A DNA stretch of 64,000 nt from Lysinibacillus fusiformis (lineage in GTDB: Bacteria; Bacillota; Bacilli; Bacillales_A; Planococcaceae): assembly GCF_016925635.1 (NCBI RefSeq), contig NZ_CP070490.1:1550001-1614000 (forward strand), read 5' to 3'. Below are positions 17,912 to 25,771 of this stretch, piece by piece. Each line of letters opens with the position of its first letter. Position 1 is the first letter of the stretch. A program made the position numbers and the translations under genes. Under the pieces are notes generated by a model that ran no database searches, was not told the origin of the DNA, and saw nothing but the letters and a program-made list of their open reading frames with translations.

Positions 17912-19285
17912 TTATATGATCACCGTAAATGTACTTCCTTCTCCAAGTTTACTTTTGACTTCAATGGTACCATTGTGTGCTTCTACTAATTCCTTCACAA
18001 CAGCAAGTCCAATTCCTGAACCACCATATGCACGAGAACGTGATTTCTCAACACGATATAGCTTCTCAAAAATGAAGTCAATTTCTTCTTGTGGAATGCC
18101 AATACCTGTATCAATAACCTCAATTCTTGTTTTCCCTTCATTTTTACAAGCCTTTAATGTTACCTCTGTATTTTCCTTTGAATATTTCAAAGCATTATCC
18201 AATAGGTTTATGACAATTTGCTCTAAACGTAATGGGTCAGCATATATTTGAAAATCTTCAGTGCAAACAAAGTTCAACTTAATATTCTTGAGATCATATG
18301 AAGGAGCAACAAGTTTACATATTGCTTCGAAAAAATATCGAGCAGAGAAAGATTCTTTCATGACAGTAAATGTGTTTTCGTCCATTCTAGCCAAGTCTAA
18401 TAAATTTTTTACCAATTCCTTCATTCTATTGGACTCTTCAACAATAATTTCAAGATACTGTTCTCTTTGTTTCTTACTTAGACTCTCTCTCATCGCTACT
18501 TTTGAATATCCAATTAAATATGTCAACGGTGTACTTAATTCATGAGCCACTGACGCCAGAAATTCATTCCGGTCTGTTTTTAAACGTTCTAAATCATTGG
18601 CTAATTTCTGAATTGAACTTGCTAACTCACCAAGCTCGTTTTTACTTTTAATTGCAAGCTTTACATTAAACTCACCTTTGCTTAATTTCTCTGTTGCCTC
18701 TTTCATCCGTATTAAAGGTCTTGTTATAACTTTTGACAGAACCGCGTAAACAATAAAAAGTACAATAAAACTTGTAGCACCTGCCATACCAAAATGTTCA
18801 GTTAATTCATGAACCATCTTATTAAGAGAACCAGTACTTTGTAGCATTAAAACGTATCCAGATTGATTTGTATTTGAGATATAAGGATGCACACTCATAA
18901 TATAAGGGGATTCTTTCCAGTTAGAAGTCAATAATTCATCTGTTTCTACGTCTACGTTCTTTATTAAAGAAACTATTTGTCCACTTAAAGATTCACTAAT
19001 ATCTGAACTACCAATGATATTTCCTTTATTATCGGTAATGATCACCGCACGATCTTTACTTTTTTCCATCAAAACGATATGTTTTATTGTAGTTTCAGAA
19101 AAATTTTCAATTAAAACATCTCTATGATTAGCACCATTCGCCAATAATGTATAATATTCTTCTTCAACTCTCGAATTAATTATATTTCGATGAAGATAAA
19201 ACATAAGAAATAAATCCATTATTAGCACTACAATAAAAAAACACGATGCTAATTTTGTAGAGATTTTGTTCACTAATTTTTTCAC
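17912..19285 (-). CDS. Membrane sensor histidine kinase
   Basis: The 457-residue kinase has a first membrane helix (residues 12-31), an extracytoplasmic domain of about 130 residues, a second helix (170-185) and a HAMP linker. It then has a HisKA dimer domain with His248 (S-V-A-H-E-L-S-T-P-L) and an ATPase domain with N-L-L-D-N-A-L-K-Y, D-T-G-I-G-I-P and G-S-G-I-G-L-A-V-V. The outer domain is PAS/Cache-like in length, contains D-N-K-G-N-I-I-G-S-S, and has no Cys. It starts 28 bases after the TlpA-like stop codon, inside the same operon. It should phosphorylate the regulator encoded next. Confidence 0.92.
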   Translation of the reverse strand: MKKLVNKISTKLASCFFIVVLIMDLFLMFYLHRNIINSRVEEEYYTLLANGANHRDVLIENFSETTIKHIVLMEKSKDRAVIITDNKGNIIGSSDISESLSGQIVSLIKNVDVETDELLTSNWKESPYIMSVHPYISNTNQSGYVLMLQSTGSLNKMVHELTEHFGMAGATSFIVLFIVYAVLSKVITRPLIRMKEATEKLSKGEFNVKLAIKSKNELGELASSIQKLANDLERLKTDRNEFLASVAHELSTPLTYLIGYSKVAMRESLSKKQREQYLEIIVEESNRMKELVKNLLDLARMDENTFTVMKESFSARYFFEAICKLVAPSYDLKNIKLNFVCTEDFQIYADPLRLEQIVINLLDNALKYSKENTEVTLKACKNEGKTRIEVIDTGIGIPQEEIDFIFEKLYRVEKSRSRAYGGSGIGLAVVKELVEAHNGTIEVKSKLGEGSTFTVII

Positions 19286-19313
19286 CTCTCTTATTAGTCT
19301 AAAAAATTATTAC

Positions 19314-19847
19314 TTAGTCTGGTAAAATTTGTTCCATGTAACTCTTTATATCCTGTTCTTTCATTTCTCCAGTGATTATTTTTTCTATTTTACCCTCTGA
19401 ATTAATAAGAATAGTCGTTGGTAATGGATTTATATTATATGCTTCCATTACACTTTTGTTTTTGTCAATTAATACCGGAAAAGTTAAACCTTTTCGGTCA
19501 ATATAATTTTGAACCACGAAGTCGGATTCTGCTATATTTATAGCTAATACCTGTATACCTTTTTCTTTATATTCCTTATAATATCTATCTATAATTGGGA
19601 ATTCCCTTTCACAGGGTTTGCACCAAGTCCCCCAAAAGTTTAAAAAGACACCTTGTCCTTTGTATTCCTCCAAATTATGTTTATCACCATACATATCAAC
19701 TAGAGTAAAATTTGGAGCATTATCCCCTATTTGTAATACTTCATTTTTTTCTTTAGTTAAAGTTGTATATACTGTAAATAATATTGCCCCAAATAATACA
19801 ATTAATATAATTGAACGCATAAGAAATCGTCTCTTTTTTTTATCCAT
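19314..19847 (-). CDS. TlpA/ResA-like membrane-anchored thiol-disulfide oxidoreductase
   Basis: The 177-residue protein has one N-terminal membrane helix and an extracytoplasmic thioredoxin fold with active site W-C76-K-P-C79. The fold contains the cis-proline segment I-N-P-L-P-T. Such proteins reduce disulfides outside the membrane, for example in cytochrome c maturation or copper-site assembly. The ccdA gene directly upstream, 39 bases away, should supply its electrons. A copper-site or metal-resistance role is suggested by the island but not shown by sequence. Confidence 0.88.
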   Translation of the reverse strand: MDKKKRRFLMRSIILIVLFGAILFTVYTTLTKEKNEVLQIGDNAPNFTLVDMYGDKHNLEEYKGQGVFLNFWGTWCKPCEREFPIIDRYYKEYKEKGIQVLAINIAESDFVVQNYIDRKGLTFPVLIDKNKSVMEAYNINPLPTTILINSEGKIEKIITGEMKEQDIKSYMEQILPD

Positions 19848-19886
19848 AATTAAGTTTGGTTCCTTCCCCTCTTATATGATATAAAA

Positions 19887-20597
19887 CTAAAAGCCAGTAA
19901 ATCCTCCAAAAATAGGTGTTAAAAACGCAATAATTTTAGTCATCATATCAAAGTACAATAAAACCCCCATCAGAATCATTATTGCACCACCTATTTTCAT
20001 AAACAGTCCATTTTTTCTTTGAAGAAACTTCATTTTTCCAATAAATAAGGACATTATTAGGAAAGGTATAGAGAAACCTAGCACATAAAATAACATGTAC
20101 AACATTCCTTGCCCGGGGTTAGACACTCCTAAAGCTATTACTCCGGCAAGAATTGGTCCAGTACAAGGTGTCCATCCAGCTGCAAAACCCATACCAATAA
20201 GTACTGAGCCAAAATATCCTTTGGGCCTTTTTTTAAAACTAATCTTTTTTTCCGATTGTAAAATATCGAATTTAAAGAAACCTAGAATAACTAATCCAAA
20301 AAAGACCATGAAAATTGCTCCAAATTGCCTTAGTAACTCTTTATACTGAATAAAAATCTTTCCGATAAAAGAAGTTGAGAAACCTAATGCCATAAAAATA
20401 ATAGAAAAACCAAGTAAAAAAAGCAGGGTATGTATTAAAGACTTTCGTCTTAAGATCCCTTTCTCTTCTTTTAGTTCATTAAAGGATATTCCTGTTATAT
20501 AAGATAGAAAAGCAGGATACAATGGTAATGAACAAGGTGATACAAATGATAATAATCCAGCCCCAAATGCAAGTATTAAATTTAATTGTTCTAACAA
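19887..20597 (-). CDS. ccdA: Cytochrome c biogenesis protein CcdA
   Basis: The 236-residue membrane protein has six hydrophobic segments and the paired Cys of the family in V-S-P-C-S-L-P-L-Y-P and W-T-P-C-T-G-P. It passes reducing equivalents from thioredoxin across the membrane. It is the first gene of the minus-strand cluster ccdA - tlpA-like - kinase - regulator - propeller lipoprotein - ccdA/dsbD-like. The start is a TTG at 20597 with a weak GAGAG site. Upstream lie a TTGATA-TG-TATCAA palindrome (20674-20687) and the repeated ATGTGGAGAA block. The core chromosome probably has its own ccdA for respiration, so this copy would be a cargo paralogue. Confidence 0.88.
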   Translation of the reverse strand: MLEQLNLILAFGAGLLSFVSPCSLPLYPAFLSYITGISFNELKEEKGILRRKSLIHTLLFLLGFSIIFMALGFSTSFIGKIFIQYKELLRQFGAIFMVFFGLVILGFFKFDILQSEKKISFKKRPKGYFGSVLIGMGFAAGWTPCTGPILAGVIALGVSNPGQGMLYMLFYVLGFSIPFLIMSLFIGKMKFLQRKNGLFMKIGGAIMILMGVLLYFDMMTKIIAFLTPIFGGFTGF

Positions 20598-20651
20598 ATA
20601 CTCTCACGCAACCTTTCTACAGAACATTTAAAAATAAAGTATAGACTATAA

Positions 20652-20667
20652 ATGTGGAGAATATATG
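20652..20667 (-). promoter_or_regulatory. Candidate response-regulator site upstream of ccdA
   Basis: ATGTGGAGAATATATG differs by one base from the block at 15405-15420 upstream of the carboxypeptidase gene and lies at a similar distance (about 55 bp) before the start codon. No clear second half-repeat is seen here. Confidence 0.4.
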
Positions 20668-20808
20668 CATATGTTGATACATATCAAAATTAAGAAGTTT
20701 ATTTTTGATACCTTTCTACAACTCATTAATTAATAGCAATTTTTTTTTAAAAAAAGTTTTAATTCCTGCTCTAAGGATTATAATTCAACGGTAATAATGA
20801 CAAAACAA

Positions 20809-20840
20809 AACCCTGGCACAGTAGACAATGTACCAAGGTT
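20809..20840 (-). terminator. Inner of two terminator-like hairpins facing glmS
   Basis: AACCCTGGCACA and TGTACCAAGGTT pair with two mismatches. On the minus strand the stem is followed by TTGTTTTG. It is a diverged copy of the hairpin at 20913-20947; both are followed by an ATATAGTTAGAA stretch. Confidence 0.6.
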
Positions 20841-20912
20841 ATTTTAATGTACCTACTTTATATATATATAGTTAGAAAAATGAAAGGTTTGAAAGCCATT
20901 TTGAAAAAACAA

Positions 20913-20947
20913 AAACCCTGATACAGCATCATACTGTATCAAGGTTT
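20913..20947 (-). terminator. Outer terminator-like hairpin for glmS transcripts
   Basis: AAACC-C-TGATACAG and CTGTATCA-A-GGTTT form a 13-bp stem with one mismatch, followed on the minus strand by TTTTTGTTTTTTC. It lies about 170 bp after the glmS stop, inside the Tn7-like right end, and should stop glmS transcription from entering the cargo. Confidence 0.75.
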
Positions 20948-21003
20948 ATCTTATTTATATACAATAATATAGTTAGAATCACTCATAGAAATTGTTTGAA
21001 TAT

Positions 21004-21092
21004 CCAGTATACAACTTTTTTGTCCAGTATAAGACTTTATTGTAAAGTATACAACTATTTTGTCTAGTATAGAACTTTATTGTAACTGAACA
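21004..21092 (-). repeat. Tn7-like right end: four tandem TnsB-type sites plus TGT terminus
   Basis: Read on the minus strand from 21092 inward, the end begins TGTTCAGTT and continues with four 20-bp units starting ACAATAAAG, ACAAAATAG, ACAATAAAG and ACAAAAAAG, each ending TATACT plus two bases. As I recall the Tn7 right end, it begins TGT, reaches ACAATAAAG after nine bases, and has sites reading ACAATAAAGTCTTAAACT and ACAGAATAGTTGTAAACT; the match in sequence, order and spacing is close. The terminus is 24 bp past the glmS stop. The likely 5-bp target duplication is 21093-21097 (ACAAT). Confidence 0.85.
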
Positions 21093-21116
21093 ACAATAAT
21101 TCTTCATATTCTATTC

Positions 21117-21155
21117 TTACTCAACAGTCACCGATTTAGCTAGGTTACGTGGTTT
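21117..21155 (-). other. attTn7-type target site in the 3' end of glmS
   Basis: TnsD recognises the last codons of glmS. Here they encode the conserved [11 protein letters not shown] ending, and the transposon end sits 24 bp beyond. The site is intact, as expected for Tn7-type insertion, which leaves glmS unharmed. Confidence 0.7.
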
Positions 21156-22919
21156 ATCCACGTCACAGCGGCGATGTAGTGCAGCATAGTAGCTAATTAA
21201 TTGTAGTGGTACTACAGAAACAAGTGGTGTTAGTAACTCGTTTACCTGTGGAATGACTAAACGATCACCATCTTCATCAATGCCAGCCATCGCGATAATA
21301 CATGGATAGGCACCACGAGCTGCTACTTCTTTGACATTACCACGGATATTTAACCCTACTGATGCTTGTGTAACAAGCGCAAACACTGGTGTACCTTCTT
21401 CGATTAAGGCAATTGTTCCGTGCTTCAGTTCTCCACCAGCAAAGCCCTCTGCTTGGATGTAAGAGATTTCTTTCAGTTTTAAGGCACCTTCAAGGCTAAC
21501 ATAGAAGTCCATATTACGGCCAATGAAGAATGCATTGCGTGCGATTTTTAAGTAATCTTCCGCAATGTCTTCTAACACATCTTTTGAATCGATAATTGTT
21601 TGGATGCCATTAGCGGCAATTGCAAGCTCTTGTTTTAAATCAAATTCTAAGCCTTTGCCATTTGCCTTTGCCGTTACATAGGCTGCTAATGCAAGTACTG
21701 CTACTTGTGCAACATAGGCTTTTGTAGAAGCTACTGCAATCTCTGGACCTGCGTGTAATAACAATGTATGATCCGCTTCACGTGATAGCGTAGAGCCAGG
21801 TACATTTGTAATCGTTAATGTTGGATAGCCAAGCTCTTTAATTTTTACAAGTACTTGACGACTATCTGCTGTTTCACCTGATTGTGTAATGAAGATAAAT
21901 AATGGTCTTTCTGAAAGTAATGGCATGTTGTAGCCGAATTCACTAGAAATATGAACTTCTACTGGGATACCCGCCATTTTTTCGAAATATTGTTTACCGA
22001 TGAGACCGGCATGATAGCTTGTGCCCGCCGCAATAATATATAAACGATCTGCTGCTCGTAATGCTTCTAAAATCTCCGCATCGATTGTTAAATCGCCATT
22101 GTCCCCTTCATATGCCTGAATGATTTTACGAATAACTGTAGGCTGTTCATCCATTTCTTTTAACATATAGTGAGGATATGTCCCTTTTTCAATATCACTC
22201 ATATCAAGCTCCGCCGTATAAGGCGCACGCTCTACTACAGTACCATCTAATTTTGTAATTTCCACACTTGCTTTGTGTACGATAACTACTTCTTTATCGT
22301 GAAGCTCTACGTATTGATCTGTTACCTGTAGCATCGCCATTGCATCTGACGCAACAACATTGAAACCTTCTCCAATCCCTACTAGAAGTGGTGATTTGTT
22401 TTTTGCTACAAAGATTGTATCTGCCGCTTCTGCATCTAATAGTGCCAGTGCATAAGAGCCATGTAATAGTGATAGCGTTTTACGGAAAGCGTCTGCTGTG
22501 CTTAGACCATCTTTCACAAATAACTCTACTAATTGCACAATAACCTCTGTATCTGTATCAGATTTCATTGGAATGCCTTTTAAATAGGTTTTTTGCAATA
22601 AATGATAGTTTTCAATAACCCCATTATGCACAAGTGTAAAGCGTCCTGATGCACTTTGATGTGGGTGGGCATTTAAACGGTTTGGCACACCATGTGTTGC
22701 CCATCGTGTATGACCGATACCAATTTTCGCTGCAATGTCTTCGTCTACTGCCTCACGTAAATCTGCAATACGCCCTTTTTCTTTGAAAACCGTTACGCCT
22801 TCCTCATTACGCACTGCAATACCCGCTGAGTCATAACCACGGTATTCAAGCTTTTCTAAACCTTTTAATAAAATTTCCTTTGCATCTGATTCACCAATAT
22901 ATCCTACAATTCCACACAT
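21117..22919 (-). CDS. glmS: Glutamine-fructose-6-phosphate aminotransferase (isomerizing)
   Basis: The 600-residue enzyme makes glucosamine-6-phosphate from fructose-6-phosphate and glutamine, the first step to UDP-GlcNAc and peptidoglycan. It has the N-terminal nucleophile M-C-G-I-V-G-Y-I-G (Cys1 after Met removal) and the glutaminase motif [11 protein letters not shown]. Two SIS sugar-isomerase domains follow (S-G-E-T-A-D-S, S-T-K-A-Y-V). The C terminus [11 protein letters not shown] is fully conserved. The ATG is preceded by GGAGG. Expression is controlled by the ribozyme at 23115-23280. glmM lies upstream on the same strand, separated by a PfpI-family gene. Confidence 0.99.
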   Translation of the reverse strand: MCGIVGYIGESDAKEILLKGLEKLEYRGYDSAGIAVRNEEGVTVFKEKGRIADLREAVDEDIAAKIGIGHTRWATHGVPNRLNAHPHQSASGRFTLVHNGVIENYHLLQKTYLKGIPMKSDTDTEVIVQLVELFVKDGLSTADAFRKTLSLLHGSYALALLDAEAADTIFVAKNKSPLLVGIGEGFNVVASDAMAMLQVTDQYVELHDKEVVIVHKASVEITKLDGTVVERAPYTAELDMSDIEKGTYPHYMLKEMDEQPTVIRKIIQAYEGDNGDLTIDAEILEALRAADRLYIIAAGTSYHAGLIGKQYFEKMAGIPVEVHISSEFGYNMPLLSERPLFIFITQSGETADSRQVLVKIKELGYPTLTITNVPGSTLSREADHTLLLHAGPEIAVASTKAYVAQVAVLALAAYVTAKANGKGLEFDLKQELAIAANGIQTIIDSKDVLEDIAEDYLKIARNAFFIGRNMDFYVSLEGALKLKEISYIQAEGFAGGELKHGTIALIEEGTPVFALVTQASVGLNIRGNVKEVAARGAYPCIIAMAGIDEDGDRLVIPQVNELLTPLVSVVPLQLISYYAALHRRCDVDKPRNLAKSVTVE

Positions 22920-23000
22920 AATTCTCGTCCTCCGATATTGTCAATTTAACGCAATGACAAACTAGGCCTCATCCTATCGAATTTTTTTGAATGGACAAGC

Positions 23001-23032
23001 AGTGCTTTATTTTAATAAAAAAATAAAGCACT
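23001..23032 (-). repeat. Inverted repeat in the glmS leader
   Basis: AGTGCTTTATTT and AAATAAAGCACT form a 12-bp perfect stem with an 8-nt loop between the ribozyme and the glmS start. No T tract follows on the minus strand, so a terminator is unlikely. It may stabilise or shape the leader. Confidence 0.5.
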
Positions 23033-23114
23033 CCTATACATGCAAGCTACTCACTCCACTCAGCCAACTGAATAGAGATTTTCGATATGTGAAGCTTCTT
23101 CTATTTATCTATTG

Positions 23115-23280
23115 CTTTTACTATACCTTCTCCATTTTCTGTACATTCAATCACTCAAATGCTTTCAAAATGAAAAATGACAATCGGGTATGTCGATTGG
23201 GAGGCATCCGCCGAATTTTCGATAAACCTCCACCTCGTCTGCTGAAGATCTTTTCGTCCGATTTCTTCAGCTCAGGCGCT
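23115..23280 (-). ncRNA. glmS ribozyme (glucosamine-6-phosphate-responsive)
   Basis: On the minus strand the sequence holds the conserved core of the glmS ribozyme. The cleavage site is A-GCGCC (between 23280 and 23279). Later come GACGAGGTGGAGGTTTATCG, TTCGGCGGATG and CCTCCC, then a P4-like hairpin (AATCG/CGATT) and GAAAGCATTT. The RNA cleaves itself when glucosamine-6-phosphate binds, exposing the downstream glmS message to RNase J1. The 3' limit is approximate. The core is intact, so it should be active. Confidence 0.93.
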
Positions 23281-23364
23281 ATAATTGTTTTCCGATTTTG
23301 CGCTTTCTTTCCCTCCTTGGGCGCTCGTTAAAGGATAAGGTCGGACCTCATCTTCAACTTCTCC

Positions 23365-23393
23365 ATCATACTCAATCATATGCTATCCGTCAA
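23365..23393 (-). promoter_or_regulatory. Sigma-A promoter of glmS
   Basis: TTGACG and TATGAT on the minus strand are separated by exactly 17 bp. The predicted start is about 80 bases upstream of the ribozyme cleavage site. glmS is thus transcribed independently of glmM. Confidence 0.8.
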
Positions 23394-23522
23394 ATTTTCG
23401 TTATAAAAAACACCTAGTCCCAATGCTTTTTCGTGACAAATATGTAGACAAAGTTATACTCATGTACTTTGATTAGCTTTGTACAGCTATATAATGTTAT
23501 TCAATAGATCATACAAAAAAGA

Positions 23523-23545
23523 CACAAGCAATTACGATGCTTGTG
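23523..23545 (-). terminator. Terminator of the PfpI-family gene
   Basis: CACAAGCA and TGCTTGTG form an 8-bp perfect stem with a 7-nt loop. A TTTTTTG run follows on the minus strand. Confidence 0.8.
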
Positions 23546-23553
23546 CCTATCCT

Positions 23554-24069
23554 TTATTTACTGTCTAATAATTTAACGATTTCTCTATTAAATGCTGGAA
23601 GATCGTCTGGCGTTCTACTTGTTACAAGCTGCTTTTGACAGACAAATACTTCTTCATCATGGAAGATTGCCCCTGCATTTTCTAAGTCTACTTGAATGGA
23701 TTTATAGCCTGTGGCATCACGGCCATTTAATGTCTTTGCTGTAATAAGAAGTTGTGGTCCATGACAAATGGCAAAGGTAGGCTTCATTTCATCCATAAAG
23801 GACTTTGCAAATGCTACTACACGATCATCCGCACGTAATAGATCAGGAGAAAAACCACCAGGAATAAATAGCGCATCGTAATCAGTAGCTTTTACTTCAT
23901 CAATGCCTTTATCAATTTTCACTGACTCTCCATGCTTGCCCTTAACTTCCTTGCCCGCTTCTGTATCAATTGTTACTAGCTGATGTCCAGCTGCTTCTAA
24001 AGCCTTTTTAGGGCTTGTAAACTCAATGTCCTCAAACATATCTGTTATAACTGTAGCAATTTTAGCCAT
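23554..24069 (-). CDS. DJ-1/PfpI-family protein (type 1 glutamine amidotransferase-like, YfkM/YraA group)
   Basis: The 171-residue protein has the DJ-1/PfpI fold with the nucleophile elbow A-I-C-H-G-P-Q-L-L (Cys followed by His) and the acidic E-D-I-E-F strand near the start. Bacillus members YfkM and YraA are general-stress proteins linked to repair of glyoxal/methylglyoxal damage or to chaperone function; protease activity is disputed. It sits alone between glmM and glmS, with its own terminator and a 125-bp upstream gap, splitting a pair that is adjacent in B. subtilis. It starts at ATG 24069 behind AAGGAG. Confidence 0.88.
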   Translation of the reverse strand: MAKIATVITDMFEDIEFTSPKKALEAAGHQLVTIDTEAGKEVKGKHGESVKIDKGIDEVKATDYDALFIPGGFSPDLLRADDRVVAFAKSFMDEMKPTFAICHGPQLLITAKTLNGRDATGYKSIQVDLENAGAIFHDEEVFVCQKQLVTSRTPDDLPAFNREIVKLLDSK

Positions 24070-24151
24070 ATCAATAAAACACTCCTTGTTATTGTGACTC
24101 CTAATTACTGTTCCCCATCTCGCTTATTTAAAACATTCTTTTCAAACAAGT

Positions 24152-24186
24152 AAAACCCAATTTCCTATTTACGGAAATCGGGTTTT
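24152..24186 (-). terminator. Terminator of glmM
   Basis: AAACCCaATTTCC and GGAAATcGGGTTT form a stem with one internal mismatch. A T-rich run follows on the minus strand. Confidence 0.8.
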
Positions 24187-24194
24187 CTATATTG

Positions 24195-25547
24195 TTATTC
24201 TGTTAAGCCCATTTCTGCACGTACAACATCCGCAATACGCTCGACAAAACGCTCACAATCTGTTTCTGTTGCCGCTTCGACCATGACACGTACCAATGGC
24301 TCTGTACCTGAAGGACGTACTAAAACGCGACCATTTCCAGCCATTTCAGCTTCCACCTCTGAAATAACTGCAGCGACTTTCGCATTATCAGTTACAGCAT
24401 GCTTATCTGTTACACGCACATTGACAAGACGCTGAGGGTAGATTTTCATTTCAGCTGCAAGTTCTGAAAGCTTTTTACCCGTCGCTTTCATAATGTTGAC
24501 AAGCTGAATACCTGTCAGTAAGCCATCACCTGTTGTATTAAAATCTAGGAAGACGATATGCCCTGATTGCTCGCCACCTAAATTGTATTCATTGGCACGC
24601 ATTTCTTCCACAACATAACGATCACCTACAGCTGTTTGTACACTTTGCATCCCGTTGTCAGCCACAGCTTTATAGAAGCCCATATTGCTCATTACTGTTG
24701 AAACAATCGTTTGCTTCTTCAATCGTCCTACAGCATTTAAATGCTTACCAATGATAAACATAATTTGGTCACCATCAACAATTTTCCCGTTTTCATCTAC
24801 AGCAATTAAACGGTCACCATCGCCATCAAATGCTAAACCAACATCTGCATCTTTTTCGGTAACAAATTTAGCTAGTCCTTCTGGATGTGTTGAGCCTACA
24901 CCAGCATTAATATTTAAGCCTGTTGGAGAAGCGCCCATTGTAGAAATGTCAGCTTCTAAATCAGCAAATAAATGTGTAGCTAATGATGAAGTTGCACCAT
25001 GTGCACAATCAAGCGCTACATGAATACCATCAAATTCTTCATCCACTGTTTGCTTTAAGTATTGAATATATTTTTGACCACCTTCGAAATAGTCACTTAC
25101 AGATCCTAAATCTGCTCCTATCGGACGTGGTAATGTGTCCTCTTGCGCATCAATTAACTCTTCAATTTCCGCTTCCTGGGCATCTGTTAGCTTAAAGCCA
25201 TCAGGACCGAAAAATTTAATACCATTATCAGCAACTGGGTTATGTGAAGCTGAAATCATGACGCCTGCATCTGCGCTCATAATTCGAGTAAGATATGCCA
25301 CACCTGGTGTTGAAATAATACCAAGACGCATTACCTCTACCCCAATTGATAAAAGTCCAGCCACAAGTGCACCTTCAAGCATCTCACCTGAAATACGTGT
25401 GTCACGACCAATTAAAACCTTTGGACGTTCAGTTGCATCCTTTGTTAAAACATAGCCACCTATACGTCCAAGTTTAAATGCAAATTCTGGTGTTAATTCA
25501 CTATTCGCGACGCCACGGACGCCATCTGTTCCAAAATATTTACCCAT
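24195..25547 (-). CDS. glmM: Phosphoglucosamine mutase
   Basis: The 450-residue enzyme converts glucosamine-6-phosphate to glucosamine-1-phosphate for UDP-GlcNAc synthesis. It starts with the family signature [11 protein letters not shown] and carries the phospho-serine Ser101 in S-A-S-H-N-P. The metal loop is D-G-D-G-D-R and the C-terminal phosphate-binding loop is R-P-S-G-T-E-P. The start at 25547 gives this conserved N terminus and has GGAGAG at nine bases; longer starts are unlikely. cdaR and cdaA lie upstream on the same strand, the conserved Firmicute order in which CdaR and GlmM modulate CdaA. Confidence 0.98.
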   Translation of the reverse strand: MGKYFGTDGVRGVANSELTPEFAFKLGRIGGYVLTKDATERPKVLIGRDTRISGEMLEGALVAGLLSIGVEVMRLGIISTPGVAYLTRIMSADAGVMISASHNPVADNGIKFFGPDGFKLTDAQEAEIEELIDAQEDTLPRPIGADLGSVSDYFEGGQKYIQYLKQTVDEEFDGIHVALDCAHGATSSLATHLFADLEADISTMGASPTGLNINAGVGSTHPEGLAKFVTEKDADVGLAFDGDGDRLIAVDENGKIVDGDQIMFIIGKHLNAVGRLKKQTIVSTVMSNMGFYKAVADNGMQSVQTAVGDRYVVEEMRANEYNLGGEQSGHIVFLDFNTTGDGLLTGIQLVNIMKATGKKLSELAAEMKIYPQRLVNVRVTDKHAVTDNAKVAAVISEVEAEMAGNGRVLVRPSGTEPLVRVMVEAATETDCERFVERIADVVRAEMGLTE

Positions 25548-25771
25548 TCTACTTATTCTCTCCTTCAATGCAAGACCGTGCCTAATGAGTTTCTATGAAG
25601 CATTAGACACTTGTCCGCTTACTTTTGGAAAAGTCTGCTTTTATTCATTCATTGGTAATTATTAATATTCCACTCTGTCAGTTTGTTTGATGAATCCTGA
25701 ATTACTACTCAAGACAAACCTGGATTGGATTTTTGATTTAGAATCAAAATAAAATTATAGTCACATATTGT

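Larger units (their letters stand above)
1..21092. mobile_element. Tn7-like transposon, right portion (cargo and right end; left end outside window)
   Basis: The right boundary is seen directly. Four tandem 20-bp repeats end at a TGT terminus (minus-strand reading) 24 bp beyond the glmS stop codon. Established knowledge: Tn7 and its relatives insert about 25 bp past glmS, with the right end facing glmS, and each end carries arrays of about 22-bp TnsB sites. All cargo genes to the left are accessory (copper, mercury, thiol redox, an IS) and AT-rich compared with the core genes to the right. No tnsA, tnsB, tnsC or tnsD gene is present in the first 21 kb, and no matching left-end array was found, so the left boundary must be below base 1. 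That the whole stretch is one element is inference. Confidence 0.72.

Noticed and set aside
1-21000. Search for an inverted left-end array of TnsB-like sites
   Set aside because: Scattered words such as ACAATAAAA (for example near 19235 and 19956) lie in coding sequence, singly and without the tandem pattern.
20955-21092. Tandem repeats considered as a CRISPR array
   Set aside because: Units are adjacent 20-bp repeats without spacers, and no cas genes are present; the Tn7-type end explains them.
22987-23331. Open frame of 114 codons on the plus strand
   Set aside because: It covers the glmS ribozyme and promoter in antisense and has no ribosome-binding site.
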